64,000 nt of DNA, from the NCBI GenBank assembly GCA_022842685.1, contig JALHPC010000011.1, positions 1-64,000 of the forward strand. Direction: 5' to 3'. A program made the translations under genes and the position numbers. The DNA is from Candidatus Kapaibacterium sp. Its GTDB lineage: Bacteria > Bacteroidota > Ignavibacteria > Kapaibacteriales > Kapaibacteriaceae. Numbering within the stretch: the stretch's first letter is position 1; every line of letters starts with the position of its first letter. This document shows positions 45,559-54,773 of this stretch, one piece after another. A model generated the notes under the pieces. That model saw only the letters and a program-made list of their open reading frames with translations. It had not been told where the DNA came from and searched no databases.

Positions 45559-47004
45559 ATGAAGTGGTATTACATCGCACTCTATCTAGCTTCGATCTTT
45601 GGGATCTTCCAGATAGCACAGCTTGGCACCTTTGGCATGGCTCCAGTGGAGGTTCTGTTTGTGGGCTTCTGGCTGTATTTACCGCTGCATCTGTTTATTG
45701 CTGGCAAACCTCTCCGGCTGCCAATCAATCTCGAATATGTCGCGTTGTCGAGTTTTGTGGCAGCTACCTTCATATCGTGTTTCTCGGTGGTGTTCGACGG
45801 CGAGTATAAGCTACATCAGCAGGTTATCAAGACCATGCTGCACTTTCTGTTTGTGGTTGGGGTAATGTACATGCATGGCCATTTGCGCATTACGCCAGCC
45901 ATGATTAGCGGTATCCTTCGGTTCTATTTATCGCTCGGCATCGCACTCAGCTTCTACGCCATTTACCAGGTGCCAGCACGAATCATGGATTGGCCGTTTG
46001 CGTGGATTGAGATCACGAACGTCTCGTATCAAGAAGATGTCGAGTTTGCTACAGGCATATCGCAACTAGCTCTGCGCTTTGAGAACTTCTATAGGGCAAC
46101 ATCGATCTATTCGGAGCCCTCGGCTTTGGGTTATGCGTCGGTGCTGCAAATCGTTGTTGCATTGGTTCCCATTGTGCGCCGTAGCCGTCATGTTCTGCGA
46201 ACGAAGTGGGCTGTTGCTTTGTCGCTATCGACGTCGATCGTTGCCTTGTTCCTTGCGTTCTCGATGACGGGGCTACTGGTAATGTCTTCGTGTTTAACGT
46301 TAATCGTCATTCGCTACCCCAAGCGTGTACTACCGCGGTTGCTGCCAGTACTCGTCGCAACGGCTATAGGCATCGCAGCAGTCGACGCCATAGTGTCGTC
46401 GTACGTCAACGTGTCTGTGCTGGGTATGTTCAGCGCTCGCATCGAGTCGTATCTCACGGGGTCTGCCTTTAAGGACGACATAGGGTCGATAGCGGGTGAG
46501 AGTGCAACGCAGCGTTACGATGATGCCATGGTCGCAGTAGAGGTTTGGAAGGAGTATCCCATCTTTGGCTATGGCCCAGGCTGCTTTCGGCACCACCCAC
46601 TTGGTCGGATGCACAATTCGGACTTTCCTTCGAATTCGTTTGCGACGGTTCTGGTAGATAGTGGGTTAGTAGGACTCCTTTCGTTCCTTGCGATGTTTGG
46701 CGGATTTCTTCTTGCTGCGATCTCGTTGGAGCGCCGATGGAGTAGGGCGGGCTTTGCAGAGAAGTATCCGGAAATGGACACCGTTGTGGCAATAGCCCCG
46801 GTGCTTATGGTTGGATTTCTTGTTGTAAACTTCAGCGGCAACAACGTAATCAACGCTGTGTACTGGCTTCATTTCGTGACTGTTGTTGCGGCATTACAAT
46901 TTGCACGTAAAGCACTGGGTGAGTATCGAGAAGTTGCCCTGTTTGGATGGCGTCGGGCAGCGCGAGTCGCGCAAGAACACATAAGTGAAGGAAGAACGGT
47001 GTGA
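45559..47004 (+). CDS. O-antigen ligase/polymerase-like membrane protein (Wzy/WaaL family)
   Basis: 481 residues with about ten to twelve membrane helices. The periplasmic loop motif of the family is visible (YSEPSALGYASVLQ and later FGYGPGCFRHHP), followed by paired helices. Members polymerise or ligate surface polysaccharides. No other polysaccharide gene is nearby, so it is an isolated member within a mixed operon with folD. A 4-nt overlap exists with a possible GTG start of folD. Confidence 0.85.
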   Translation: MKWYYIALYLASIFGIFQIAQLGTFGMAPVEVLFVGFWLYLPLHLFIAGKPLRLPINLEYVALSSFVAATFISCFSVVFDGEYKLHQQVIKTMLHFLFVVGVMYMHGHLRITPAMISGILRFYLSLGIALSFYAIYQVPARIMDWPFAWIEITNVSYQEDVEFATGISQLALRFENFYRATSIYSEPSALGYASVLQIVVALVPIVRRSRHVLRTKWAVALSLSTSIVALFLAFSMTGLLVMSSCLTLIVIRYPKRVLPRLLPVLVATAIGIAAVDAIVSSYVNVSVLGMFSARIESYLTGSAFKDDIGSIAGESATQRYDDAMVAVEVWKEYPIFGYGPGCFRHHPLGRMHNSDFPSNSFATVLVDSGLVGLLSFLAMFGGFLLAAISLERRWSRAGFAEKYPEMDTVVAIAPVLMVGFLVVNFSGNNVINAVYWLHFVTVVAALQFARKALGEYREVALFGWRRAARVAQEHISEGRTV

Positions 47005-47006
47005 GC

Positions 47007-47879
47007 ATGAACATTCTAGACGGCAAGGTAATCGGACGCGAACACAGGCGTCAGTCTGCCATGCGTGCCGAGATTTATCAACAGTCTACAGGACTGCAGG
47101 TGCATTTGGCCCTGCTCTTGGTTGGCGATGATGCTGCTTCGCAGGTCTACGTACGCAACAAAGCAAAGGCATGCGAAGAGGCGGGCATTCGTAGTACCAT
47201 CGTGAGGTTGTCAGCTACTGCGTCCGAAGACGACGTTGTGAACATGGTTGAGCAATGGAATACCGACGCATCGGTTCATGGCATCCTCGTACAGTTGCCG
47301 CTTCCACGTCATATCAACGAAGAGCGTGTTATTCTAACGATTGATCCGCGAAAGGACGTCGACGGCTTTCATCCCGTCAATGTCGGTCGTATGATGATTG
47401 GAGCATCGTGCTTCATTCCCTGCACCCCGGCAGGCATTCTCGAGCTGCTCCGTGTAGGTAACGTCACCACGTCGGGCGCACATGCCGTCGTGATTGGCCG
47501 TAGCAACATCGTAGGTAAGCCCATCGCGGCCCTGTTAGCACAGAAACGGCCGCAGGGGAATGCAACCGTCACGCAATGTCACACCGGAACGCGTAACCTG
47601 CACGATTATACGCGTCAGGCCGACATCCTCGTGTGTGCAGTTGGTGTGGCCAACCTCATCACCGCAGACCACGTCAAGGAAGGGGTCGTTGTTATCGACG
47701 TAGGTATGAATCGCTTGACGCTCGACGACGGTTCGTCGAAGCTCTGCGGCGACGTCGACTTTGCCTCTGTGTCACCTAAGGCCTCACTCATAACTCCAGT
47801 TCCGGGCGGAGTTGGCCCCATGACGATTGCCATGCTTCTGTCGAATACTGTTGATGCGGCCGAAAGGATGATTGCATGA
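47007..47879 (+). CDS. folD: Bifunctional methylenetetrahydrofolate dehydrogenase/cyclohydrolase
   Basis: 290 residues from the ATG at 47007 (MNILDGKVIGREHRRQ). A GTG at 47001 would add two residues and overlap the previous stop. Motifs seen: YVRNKAKACEEAGI with the catalytic lysine, ILVQLPLPRHI, DVDGFHPVNVGRM and the NADP site VVIGRSNIVGKPIAALL. It interconverts methylene- and 10-formyl-tetrahydrofolate, the donor used by Fmt. ATGA overlap with the pseudouridine synthase gene. Confidence 0.96.
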   Translation: MNILDGKVIGREHRRQSAMRAEIYQQSTGLQVHLALLLVGDDAASQVYVRNKAKACEEAGIRSTIVRLSATASEDDVVNMVEQWNTDASVHGILVQLPLPRHINEERVILTIDPRKDVDGFHPVNVGRMMIGASCFIPCTPAGILELLRVGNVTTSGAHAVVIGRSNIVGKPIAALLAQKRPQGNATVTQCHTGTRNLHDYTRQADILVCAVGVANLITADHVKEGVVVIDVGMNRLTLDDGSSKLCGDVDFASVSPKASLITPVPGGVGPMTIAMLLSNTVDAAERMIA

Positions 47880-48634
47880 AGCGCCTAGCACTTGATGTTC
47901 TGTTTCACGACGATCACATTGTGGTGATCAACAAACCTGCCGGCCTGCTATCTGTACCTGACAGGTTTGACGCATCGCTTCCAGATGCTCGATCCATGGT
48001 GAGAGCCCAGTTCGGGGAGGCCTTTGTGGTACATCGTCTCGACCGCGACACAAGTGGCGTGATGATCTTTGCGTTGAACGCCGAGGCCCACCGATCGTTG
48101 AGTATGCAGTTCGAACACCACACAGTTACCAAGCTGTACCATGCTATCGTGAGTGGCACAGTCGAGCGCGACAGTTTTTCCATCGACATCCCCCTGATGG
48201 CAGATGCAAAACGTAAGGGGCTTGTGCGACCCTCTGCACGTGGCAAGGAAGCTCGCACCGAGATTACCGTGATTGAACGCTTCCGACTGGCCACCTTGGT
48301 CGAGGCCAAGCTTATCACTGGACGTCAGCACCAGATTCGTGTCCACTGCGCCGCCGTAGGTCATCCACTGCTTGTTGATGCAGATTATGGTCGTGCCTCG
48401 GAGTTCCTACTTTCGTCAATCAAACGCAAGTTCAAACTTGCCAAGAATACCGAAGAACGCCCTATCATAGAACGTCAAACTCTGCACGCACACACCCTAG
48501 GAATTCTACATCCTGTAGACAATACAGGTGCGCAATGGACCGCGCCCTATCCCAAGGACTTTGCAGCCACGCTACAGGTACTTCGCAAGTATGCCGCCCC
48601 ATATGAGTCGACGTTTGACATAGAGTTTTTCTGA
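47876..48634 (+). CDS. RluA family pseudouridine synthase
   Basis: 252 residues, overlapping folD by ATGA. The signature VVHRLDRDTSGVMIFALNAE contains the catalytic aspartate (HRLDRDTSG). The substrate-binding end GRQHQIRVHCAAVGHPLLVD is also complete. The fold starts with ILY-type strand VINKPAGLLSVPD and lacks an S4 domain, so it is closer to the RluA/TruC type than to RluC/D. Target rRNA or tRNA position not determinable. Confidence 0.92.
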   Translation: MKRLALDVLFHDDHIVVINKPAGLLSVPDRFDASLPDARSMVRAQFGEAFVVHRLDRDTSGVMIFALNAEAHRSLSMQFEHHTVTKLYHAIVSGTVERDSFSIDIPLMADAKRKGLVRPSARGKEARTEITVIERFRLATLVEAKLITGRQHQIRVHCAAVGHPLLVDADYGRASEFLLSSIKRKFKLAKNTEERPIIERQTLHAHTLGILHPVDNTGAQWTAPYPKDFAATLQVLRKYAAPYESTFDIEFF

Positions 48635-48654
48635 TTCTTCGCGCACTGGATTCG

Positions 48655-48662
48655 TATCTTCG
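48655..48662 (+). promoter_or_regulatory. TATCTTCG promoter-like box for adk
   Basis: Context TTCGTATCTTCGCAG is nearly the same as before rpmH (TTCGTATCTTTGCGG), and both leave 36 nt to the start codon. Confidence 0.45.
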
Positions 48663-48698
48663 CAGGTCGTTCACAACCTCACTATCCTTGTCGTACGT

Positions 48699-49250
48699 AT
48701 GGTTATCGTCCTGTTTGGAGCCCCCGGCGTGGGCAAAGGCACTCAAGCCGAGATCCTAGCCCAAAAGTTGAACATCGAACACCTATCAACGGGCGCCGCC
48801 TTCAGGAATGCTATCGCCGACCAAACTCCAGTTGGCCTGTTAGCCAAGGAGTACGTTGATAATGGCAAGCTCGTACCCGATGACGTCGTGGCAAAGATTG
48901 TCGAAGAAGCGCTCGCCCACGCAGCTTTTACACCGGGCTGTATCCTTGATGGCTTCCCCCGTACGAAGGTACAGGCCGAGGCCCTCACCAATATGCTGCA
49001 GCGAATGGGGCGGCGCATTGACTGCGTTGTAAATATCACCGTGCCAGACGTTGTTATTGTGGAACGTCTGCTAGCACGTGGCCGTAATGACGATCGTGAA
49101 GATGTAATACGTCATCGACTGGACGTTTACAACCAAGAAACCTCGCCCCTGCTGGATTACTACGGATCAGCAGGTGTCCTGCGCTCCGTCGACGGCCTAG
49201 GTACCGTCGATATCGTTAACCAGCGCATCCTAGACGTCCTTCCAGACTAG
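48699..49250 (+). CDS. adk: Adenylate kinase, short (LID-less) form
   Basis: 183 residues. P-loop GAPGVGKGTQA at 8-18; AMP-binding GCILDGFPRT; the LID region is reduced to LLARGRNDDREDVIRHRL, without the long zinc-type or beta-strand insert, so it is a short AK1/eukaryote-like form rather than the usual 210-220-residue bacterial type. It balances ATP, ADP and AMP in the cytoplasm. Own promoter; not in the secY context often seen for adk. Confidence 0.95.
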   Translation: MVIVLFGAPGVGKGTQAEILAQKLNIEHLSTGAAFRNAIADQTPVGLLAKEYVDNGKLVPDDVVAKIVEEALAHAAFTPGCILDGFPRTKVQAEALTNMLQRMGRRIDCVVNITVPDVVIVERLLARGRNDDREDVIRHRLDVYNQETSPLLDYYGSAGVLRSVDGLGTVDIVNQRILDVLPD

Positions 49251-49324
49251 CTACTGGCACTCCCTTTGCTAGGCATCCGGTTTTCCACGACAGATCGACG
49301 TTGTTCACAAACGGTGGATATCCT

Positions 49325-51295
49325 ATGAAGCATAGACGTACTCTCTCTCAGGCGACACTTTTTACATTCCTGTTTTTCAATGCCTTAACGTCTTTTGCTC
49401 AGATACGTCCGGGTACGTTTGGACTGGGGATAACCGGTGGGGTATCGAAGTATTACGGCGAGTTTACCGACGATTTGTTTGGCATTACTGGCGAGGGTGT
49501 GGTATCCTATACTCCATTTAAGTATATGACATTCGGGCTGGGAATCTCCCTCTCGGACCTGGAGTGGCGTATTACCGCTGAGAAGTTGGCTCGATATCCA
49601 GACTACTTTGGTGCTGGCGCACAAATCGGCGACCTCTATCCTGGAACCCTGGCAGCGATAGAGCCCCGAAATTCTACGCGGGCAAGCGCGTACGAGCTTC
49701 TCGTGGCCGTTAACCTACTGCCTGATGAGGTGATTGTCCCGTTCGTTGGCGCTGGAGCCGGCCTTCTTTCTTGGTCGCCAACCAATGCCCGCGAGCATAC
49801 GGCCTTGCCGAATAACTCGGCTGGCCTGTACGAGCGCCTCGTTGGAGTTGTGCCGGTCTTTGCTGGCTTTAACTGGTTCTTAACCGACGATATCTCACTC
49901 AACGGACGAGCAACCTATCGCTTTACACTTACCCCATACCTCGACGATTTGAAAGGGGCATCGGGCTCAAACGATCACTTTGCCACCATCACGGGTGGCC
50001 TGGCCTTTCACCTAGGTGGCGACCGAGACCCGGACGGCGATGGCTTATCCAACGATGAAGAACGTAGGTTGGGCACTGACCCTTATCAGGTTGATACAGA
50101 TAGAGATGGACTGTCTGACTTTGTAGAAGCACGCGTCTATCAGTCAAACCCGTTAGTCGTTGATAGTGATGGAGATAACCTAAGTGACTTCGAGGAAGTA
50201 CAGCACACAAACTCATCGCCAGTAAAGCGTGATACGGACGGCGATGGAGTTACCGACGATGTTGAAGTTGCGCGTGCTAGCAACCCACGGTTGGTGGATT
50301 CCGACAGCGATGGCGTGAGCGACTATGATGAGATCTACGTCTACAAATCCGATCCAGCAAAGCGTGACACCGACGACGACGGACTGGCTGACGGCGATGA
50401 AGTCCGCACACATGGAACCAATCCCTTGAAGCCAGACACGGACAATGACGCACTGACGGACGGTGAGGAAGTGCATGAGCATGGAACCAATCCGTTGGAT
50501 GCCGACACCGACAAGGACGGCTTAACTGACGGCGAAGAGGTGCTTACCTACCGGACGAATGCGCGAAACCCTGACACAGATGGTGATAGACTGCCAGACG
50601 GCGAGGAAGTGCACAAGTTCAAAACGGATCCACGGTTAGCTGATACCGATCGTGATGGCTTGTCGGACGCCGACGAGTTGAGCTGCCGATACCAAACGAA
50701 TCCGCTCAATCCCGATACCGATCACGACGGAACCATCGACAGCAAGGATACAACGCCAAGCGAGAAGTGTGCTGGCTGTGGCGGTGGCGGGAACATTCCG
50801 CCGTACGAAAACGGCAAGGAGGCCAAGCCGCCTGCCGAACCGCCTGTTCCTCCTGCTTCGACGCCTCCTCCGGCGAACAACAAGAACAAGAAGAAGTTCG
50901 CGAAGGACATCCGCTTTCGGCTGAACACCGATGAATTCGACTTCGAGCAGCCCGAGACACGCGAGAACCTCAACGAGTTGCTCACCTATATGCGAGAGTC
51001 GTGCGACAACCTGCAGGTTATGCTCGAAGGCCACGCCTCGGGCGAGGGACCTGCCGAGCGCAACCGCGAGCTGAGTGACCTTCGTGCCCGTAGAGTGCAG
51101 GCCTGGCTCTTGGAACAGGGAATTGCTCCGTCAAAGATTCGTGGCGCTATTGGATACGGAGCGCAGCAACCCCGCGTGCGTGAACCCAGCGGAGCCGCAG
51201 CAAAACGTATGTCACGCGATCAACTCGAAAGCGTGCGTCGGCTCAACCGCCGCATCGAAGTTGCCATCCTTAAAGACTGCGAAGACGAAGCGTAA
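49325..51295 (+). CDS. OmpA-family outer-membrane protein with eleven thrombospondin type 3 repeats
   Basis: 656 residues from the ATG at 49325, which opens a signal peptide (MKHRRTLSQATLFTFLFFNA ending SFAQ). A beta-barrel-like N-terminal domain spans about 20-225. Then come eleven calcium-binding repeats of type DxDxDGLxDxxE (for example DTDKDGLTDGEE), a Pro-rich linker with CAGCGGGG, and a C-terminal OmpA peptidoglycan-binding domain (NLQVMLEGHASGEGPAERNR, ELSDLRARRVQAWLL). It links outer membrane and cell wall; the repeats form a calcium-dependent rod. The repeats are degenerate at DNA level, so no recent expansion. Monocistronic. Confidence 0.92.
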   Translation: MKHRRTLSQATLFTFLFFNALTSFAQIRPGTFGLGITGGVSKYYGEFTDDLFGITGEGVVSYTPFKYMTFGLGISLSDLEWRITAEKLARYPDYFGAGAQIGDLYPGTLAAIEPRNSTRASAYELLVAVNLLPDEVIVPFVGAGAGLLSWSPTNAREHTALPNNSAGLYERLVGVVPVFAGFNWFLTDDISLNGRATYRFTLTPYLDDLKGASGSNDHFATITGGLAFHLGGDRDPDGDGLSNDEERRLGTDPYQVDTDRDGLSDFVEARVYQSNPLVVDSDGDNLSDFEEVQHTNSSPVKRDTDGDGVTDDVEVARASNPRLVDSDSDGVSDYDEIYVYKSDPAKRDTDDDGLADGDEVRTHGTNPLKPDTDNDALTDGEEVHEHGTNPLDADTDKDGLTDGEEVLTYRTNARNPDTDGDRLPDGEEVHKFKTDPRLADTDRDGLSDADELSCRYQTNPLNPDTDHDGTIDSKDTTPSEKCAGCGGGGNIPPYENGKEAKPPAEPPVPPASTPPPANNKNKKKFAKDIRFRLNTDEFDFEQPETRENLNELLTYMRESCDNLQVMLEGHASGEGPAERNRELSDLRARRVQAWLLEQGIAPSKIRGAIGYGAQQPRVREPSGAAAKRMSRDQLESVRRLNRRIEVAILKDCEDEA

Positions 51296-51304
51296 GGCCT
51301 TCTG

Positions 51305-52192
51305 CTAGAATCGAAGCCCAAACCACGCAACGGTGGGATATAGGCGAACCGCAGGGGCTGGCAAATGATAGGTATGCAACACGTGAAACACGTCACGTAA
51401 CCACGCCGGTATTCCCGGAAGTCGCTGCAGATTCCAGTCCAGCGAAAGCAAGAATACATGGTTTCCGCCGCCCTTGCCGTCGAGGTTCTCCACGCTGTGG
51501 CCTACCGCAAGGTTCAACCACTGCGGATACCACGTCCAATCAGACGGCACCACGTCGGCCATCGTCACACTTACCCAATGTGTCGTGCTCGTATAGTCAT
51601 CAATGATGGCGTTGTGCGACCCTTGCCGAAACGCCTGCGACGGCCAAAAGCTCACCTGTAATGTGAACGGACGAAGTGCAGGCACATAGTGCTGTGCTAC
51701 TGGCAAGCCAGCGCCCAAGACGTTGGCGACCATGTCGGAAGGCGAGAATCCGTAGTCTTGCGAGAATCCGTCGCGAACCTCGATATACGATTGATACGCA
51801 AGCGCTAGGCCCGAGCTTGCCCACACCGACGCCGTCGTATCCATTCCGCACCACCGAAAGGCCATCCCGTAAGCCCTGCTAGCCATAAAGGGAAACGTTG
51901 CGTGGCCCAGCTTATCTGCCCCCAAGGCATAGCGCCAATCTTGGCTCCAGTTAACATGAAACGGTACCCACGTGCCCTTCCACCATAGGTCGTTCTGTAG
52001 TGCATGCGCCCAGACGAATCCACCAACCGTGCCACCAGCTACCAACGACAGCCGAAATGGGTCGATGCCCCCTTCAGATGTTTTCCACACTCCTGCGCTA
52101 TCGCTGTGGATAAGGGGCTTTGAACTGCCTAGTAGGCAACCAGCGCTACACCAGCATAGTATGAGACTTACGGCACAATGTCTTAGGTTCAT
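51305..52192 (-). CDS. DUF2279 (YfiM-like) lipoprotein
   Basis: 295 residues with a lipoprotein-type signal (SLILCWCSAGCLLGSS). The DUF2279 core is visible: ALGADKLGHATFPFMASRAY, followed by a helical stretch and SYIEVRDGFSQDYGFSPSDMVANVLG. The family is predicted to sit in the outer membrane of Bacteroidota; function unknown. The stop lies 9 nt from the convergent OmpA-like gene's stop. A TATCTTCG box ends 3 nt before the ATG. Confidence 0.85.
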   Translation of the reverse strand: MNLRHCAVSLILCWCSAGCLLGSSKPLIHSDSAGVWKTSEGGIDPFRLSLVAGGTVGGFVWAHALQNDLWWKGTWVPFHVNWSQDWRYALGADKLGHATFPFMASRAYGMAFRWCGMDTTASVWASSGLALAYQSYIEVRDGFSQDYGFSPSDMVANVLGAGLPVAQHYVPALRPFTLQVSFWPSQAFRQGSHNAIIDDYTSTTHWVSVTMADVVPSDWTWYPQWLNLAVGHSVENLDGKGGGNHVFLLSLDWNLQRLPGIPAWLRDVFHVLHTYHLPAPAVRLYPTVAWFGLRF

Positions 52193-52195
52193 TCT

Positions 52196-52203
52196 CGAAG
52201 ATA
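52196..52203 (-). promoter_or_regulatory. TATCTTCG box 3 nt before the DUF2279 gene
   Basis: The minus strand reads TATCTTCG, AGA, ATG. Same box as before adk and the symporter, but in the leaderless spacing class. The rest of 52193-52432 shows only a short inverted repeat CGTCAG (52370) / CTGACG (52386) before the rlpA ribosome site. Confidence 0.35.
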
Positions 52204-52432
52204 CTGTGAATATCGTGGGGATAACGTGTAGAAAAGCTGTTGACGACGACTGTCCATGAACGACTTTTCACGAAGCATTCATTGGCTCTAACGCAAAAAG
52301 GTCGTTACTTAGCGGCCCTTTTGACGGAAGAGGAGGCCTTCGGGCAGTCGATTCCGCACGAAATCTTGGCGTCAGTGTAGGGTAGCTGACGTACAAGCAA
52401 CGTTCCTCTCACCATCGTGGAGGTTTACCCTT

Positions 52433-53158
52433 ATGAACAACATAATCTCGATGTCCCTGCGTTTTGCAGTAGGCATCACAGCCTTTCTCACAGTTCTTTC
52501 GGTGAGCTTCCTCGTTGAAGCTGCCGACATCCCAGCGGCACGTGTCATCGACGCGTCGACGCCGGTCGACAGTCATCCCGACATGGCCATCGTTGCCTGG
52601 CGCGATGCGGTAGACGGTCTTGCATCGTGGTACGGCCCCGGATTTCACAGCCGGCGTACTGCTTCTGGCAGGCGCTATGATATGCACGAAATGACTGCCG
52701 CTCACAAGACTCTTCCGTTTGGGACCCTTGTGCGGGTTACTAACGCACGAACGGGGGCCTCGACCATCGTCGAGATTACCGACAGAGGACCGTTCCTACG
52801 ACACCGCGTCATCGATCTGTCGATGGCGGCCGCAAAAGCTATCGGCGTTTCTGTTACGCCAGTTGAGCTTGACGTTATAACGCCCGCCGATATGTTGTCC
52901 ACGCTTGGCGCCGAATACGTTCTCCTTTTGGGAACCGATGGTACACTTCGTAGAATGCCACGAAGCGGCGTTACAATCATGCGTACGTACCGGTCGTACG
53001 CCGAAGCGTATCAGGCGGTACGTGGTGCAGATGACATTGCCGTTGTGGCATCCGACGAAGGCAAGCCTCAGTATGCCCTTGTCGAGGTTACTACACCGAT
53101 GCCGGTGCTTACGCCCCAGTTTGCGGCGCTGGATACGATTACGTTCGACGCGCAGTAA
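52433..53158 (+). CDS. RlpA-like septal-ring lytic transglycosylase/DPBB protein
   Basis: 241 residues with a signal peptide ([20 protein letters not shown]). The double-psi beta-barrel of RlpA is clear: [40 protein letters not shown] and [20 protein letters not shown] with the catalytic aspartate. A C-terminal region of 80 residues ([18 protein letters not shown]) may be a short SPOR-like or unrelated domain. RlpA cleaves glycan strands lacking stem peptides at the septum. The start has GGAGG 9 nt upstream. Confidence 0.9.
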   Translation: MNNIISMSLRFAVGITAFLTVLSVSFLVEAADIPAARVIDASTPVDSHPDMAIVAWRDAVDGLASWYGPGFHSRRTASGRRYDMHEMTAAHKTLPFGTLVRVTNARTGASTIVEITDRGPFLRHRVIDLSMAAAKAIGVSVTPVELDVITPADMLSTLGAEYVLLLGTDGTLRRMPRSGVTIMRTYRSYAEAYQAVRGADDIAVVASDEGKPQYALVEVTTPMPVLTPQFAALDTITFDAQ

Positions 53159-53170
53159 GCGCATCGCCAA

Positions 53171-54697
53171 TCAGGGCCGCCTAGCGGGTTGTTGCGATGA
53201 GCGCGCTGCTGGAAGGGCACTTGCCCACGACAGTACCTTGTCGATGATACCGATGTCGATTGACTCCGGCAGATACTCCATTTCCTCTAACGTACAGGCA
53301 TAGCAGCGCTGAAAGCGGTGGTTATGTCCAGGTACGATTTCTACCACGCTGAACGGTCTGTTGTCCAACCACTGCCGCATAGCCGAGGCATTGGGCTGCG
53401 CTGGCACAACGGGATCGTCGCCAGCGAACATGGCATAGACTGGCGTTGCAGCGCTACGGAAGTATGGTCCTGGCGAGATACCGTGAAACGTCCGCAACCA
53501 AGGAATCACGGCATTCTGCACGTAGGCATCGCGTTGTTGGGTAAGGAACGGCTTTATGGCGCCGATGTCGGCCGCTTCGATATGGTTCACCAAGAGTTCG
53601 GAGGCAGATTCGACGATAACGTTTGCTACCTGTTCGGGCGCTAGGTCGGCCGCTACGGCGCTATACCATTCGGCCACCGTTTGCTTATAGGCAGCAATTA
53701 CACGGGGGGACGTACCTCGCGAGCGCTGATCGGCATCGATTTGCTCCTTTAGCAGGGTAATGCCGTCCAGCGAAGGAGCCGACAGTGCAACGATTCCACG
53801 AACCAACGGTGATTTCGCGGCGGCAGCCGCTGCTACGATGCCCCCTTCTCCAAGACCCAGAAGAACAATCCGTGAGGTGTCGATATTGGGGTGTTGAGAC
53901 AACGTGGAAAGTGCTGCTAGGACGTCGCCGGCTAGGTCGTCGATACCAGTATTAGCCATCGAACCAGTCGAGTTGCCCACGCCACGATCGTCCATCCTGA
54001 ACGATGCCCACCCCTGCCGAGCTAGCGCATTTGCAGCATCGAATAGGGGGCGCTGATCCCACGCTTCGCCGTCTCGATCTTGTGGGCCAGCGTCGTAAAG
54101 CAACACGACGAGTGGCCATGTACGGCGTTGATCTGGGACGACTAACTCGCCATCGAGTTCAACGTTGGCAGGTTGATTGCGAATACGAAGGGGGAGTGCT
54201 ATACCGACCAGTTTTGGCTGCGGAGGCGGTGCAATACCTTGGAGTTTTCGAAGAAGTAGGGGATAGGCCTGACCATTTTGGTTCCATGTGCCGTTAATCG
54301 TCATCGAGGCACTGTCTAAGCGGCCGCTAAACGAGATGTCTTCGAACGGTACAGCCAATGCCACTGTTTCATTGGCACATGACGCATAGCTTGCCTGTGC
54401 GTTCATCACTCGCTGACTGGGTAGATTCACGATTGCGTCGCAGGTACCACGAATGGTCTTGGTAAGGCGCACCACCACGCGCCGTATCGTGGCGCGCTGT
54501 ACCGGATCTACAAGTCCCGTCCATACGCCCGAGTACGTAGTGTCGAACACGGCCGATGGGAATGCAGGCGCCGTTGTAGACATTTGTGCCTGTACCGTGG
54601 TACTTGAGACGGCAACGTATAGGCAGGCGACAGTGAAGAGAGCACGTGCCGACAGGGGAAGGACTCTAAAGCGGTATGGAGTGTATGTTGTGAACAT
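53171..54697 (-). CDS. Secreted alpha/beta-hydrolase-fold protein lacking the nucleophile serine
   Basis: 508 residues from the ATG at 54697; a signal peptide is seen (RALFTVACLYVAVSSTTVQA). An N-terminal beta domain (DTTYSGVWTGL to YPLLLRKLQG) precedes the hydrolase fold. The acid (FAGDDPVVP) and histidine (VPGHNHRFQ) of the triad are present, but the nucleophile elbow reads GLGEGG, with glycine codon GGA at 53849-53851 where relatives have serine (G-H-S-E-G-G). It is therefore a likely pseudoenzyme or a changed mechanism. It is divergent from the LolA-like gene across a palindromic box; a CAAATTTG box ends 4 nt before the ATG. Confidence 0.8.
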   Translation of the reverse strand: MFTTYTPYRFRVLPLSARALFTVACLYVAVSSTTVQAQMSTTAPAFPSAVFDTTYSGVWTGLVDPVQRATIRRVVVRLTKTIRGTCDAIVNLPSQRVMNAQASYASCANETVALAVPFEDISFSGRLDSASMTINGTWNQNGQAYPLLLRKLQGIAPPPQPKLVGIALPLRIRNQPANVELDGELVVPDQRRTWPLVVLLYDAGPQDRDGEAWDQRPLFDAANALARQGWASFRMDDRGVGNSTGSMANTGIDDLAGDVLAALSTLSQHPNIDTSRIVLLGLGEGGIVAAAAAAKSPLVRGIVALSAPSLDGITLLKEQIDADQRSRGTSPRVIAAYKQTVAEWYSAVAADLAPEQVANVIVESASELLVNHIEAADIGAIKPFLTQQRDAYVQNAVIPWLRTFHGISPGPYFRSAATPVYAMFAGDDPVVPAQPNASAMRQWLDNRPFSVVEIVPGHNHRFQRCYACTLEEMEYLPESIDIGIIDKVLSWASALPAARSSQQPARRP

Positions 54698-54701
54698 CGT
54701 G

Positions 54702-54709
54702 CAAATTTG
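54702..54709. promoter_or_regulatory. Palindromic CAAATTTG box between divergent genes
   Basis: GCAAATTTGC (54701-54710) is a perfect palindrome with one mismatch to TAnnTTTG on either strand. On the minus strand it ends 4 nt before the hydrolase ATG; on the plus strand it is 64 nt before the LolA-like start, so it may serve both directions. Confidence 0.35.
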
Positions 54710-54773
54710 CAACCCCTCCGCCATGAAACATGCCATGCATGCGTGTAAGGGCGAGAAAACGATCACCTTTTCG

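Noticed and set aside
50030..50760. Tandem DNA repeat in the OmpA-like gene
   Set aside because: It is the protein-level thrombospondin type 3 repeat; the DNA units are strongly diverged and explained by the calcium-binding motif.
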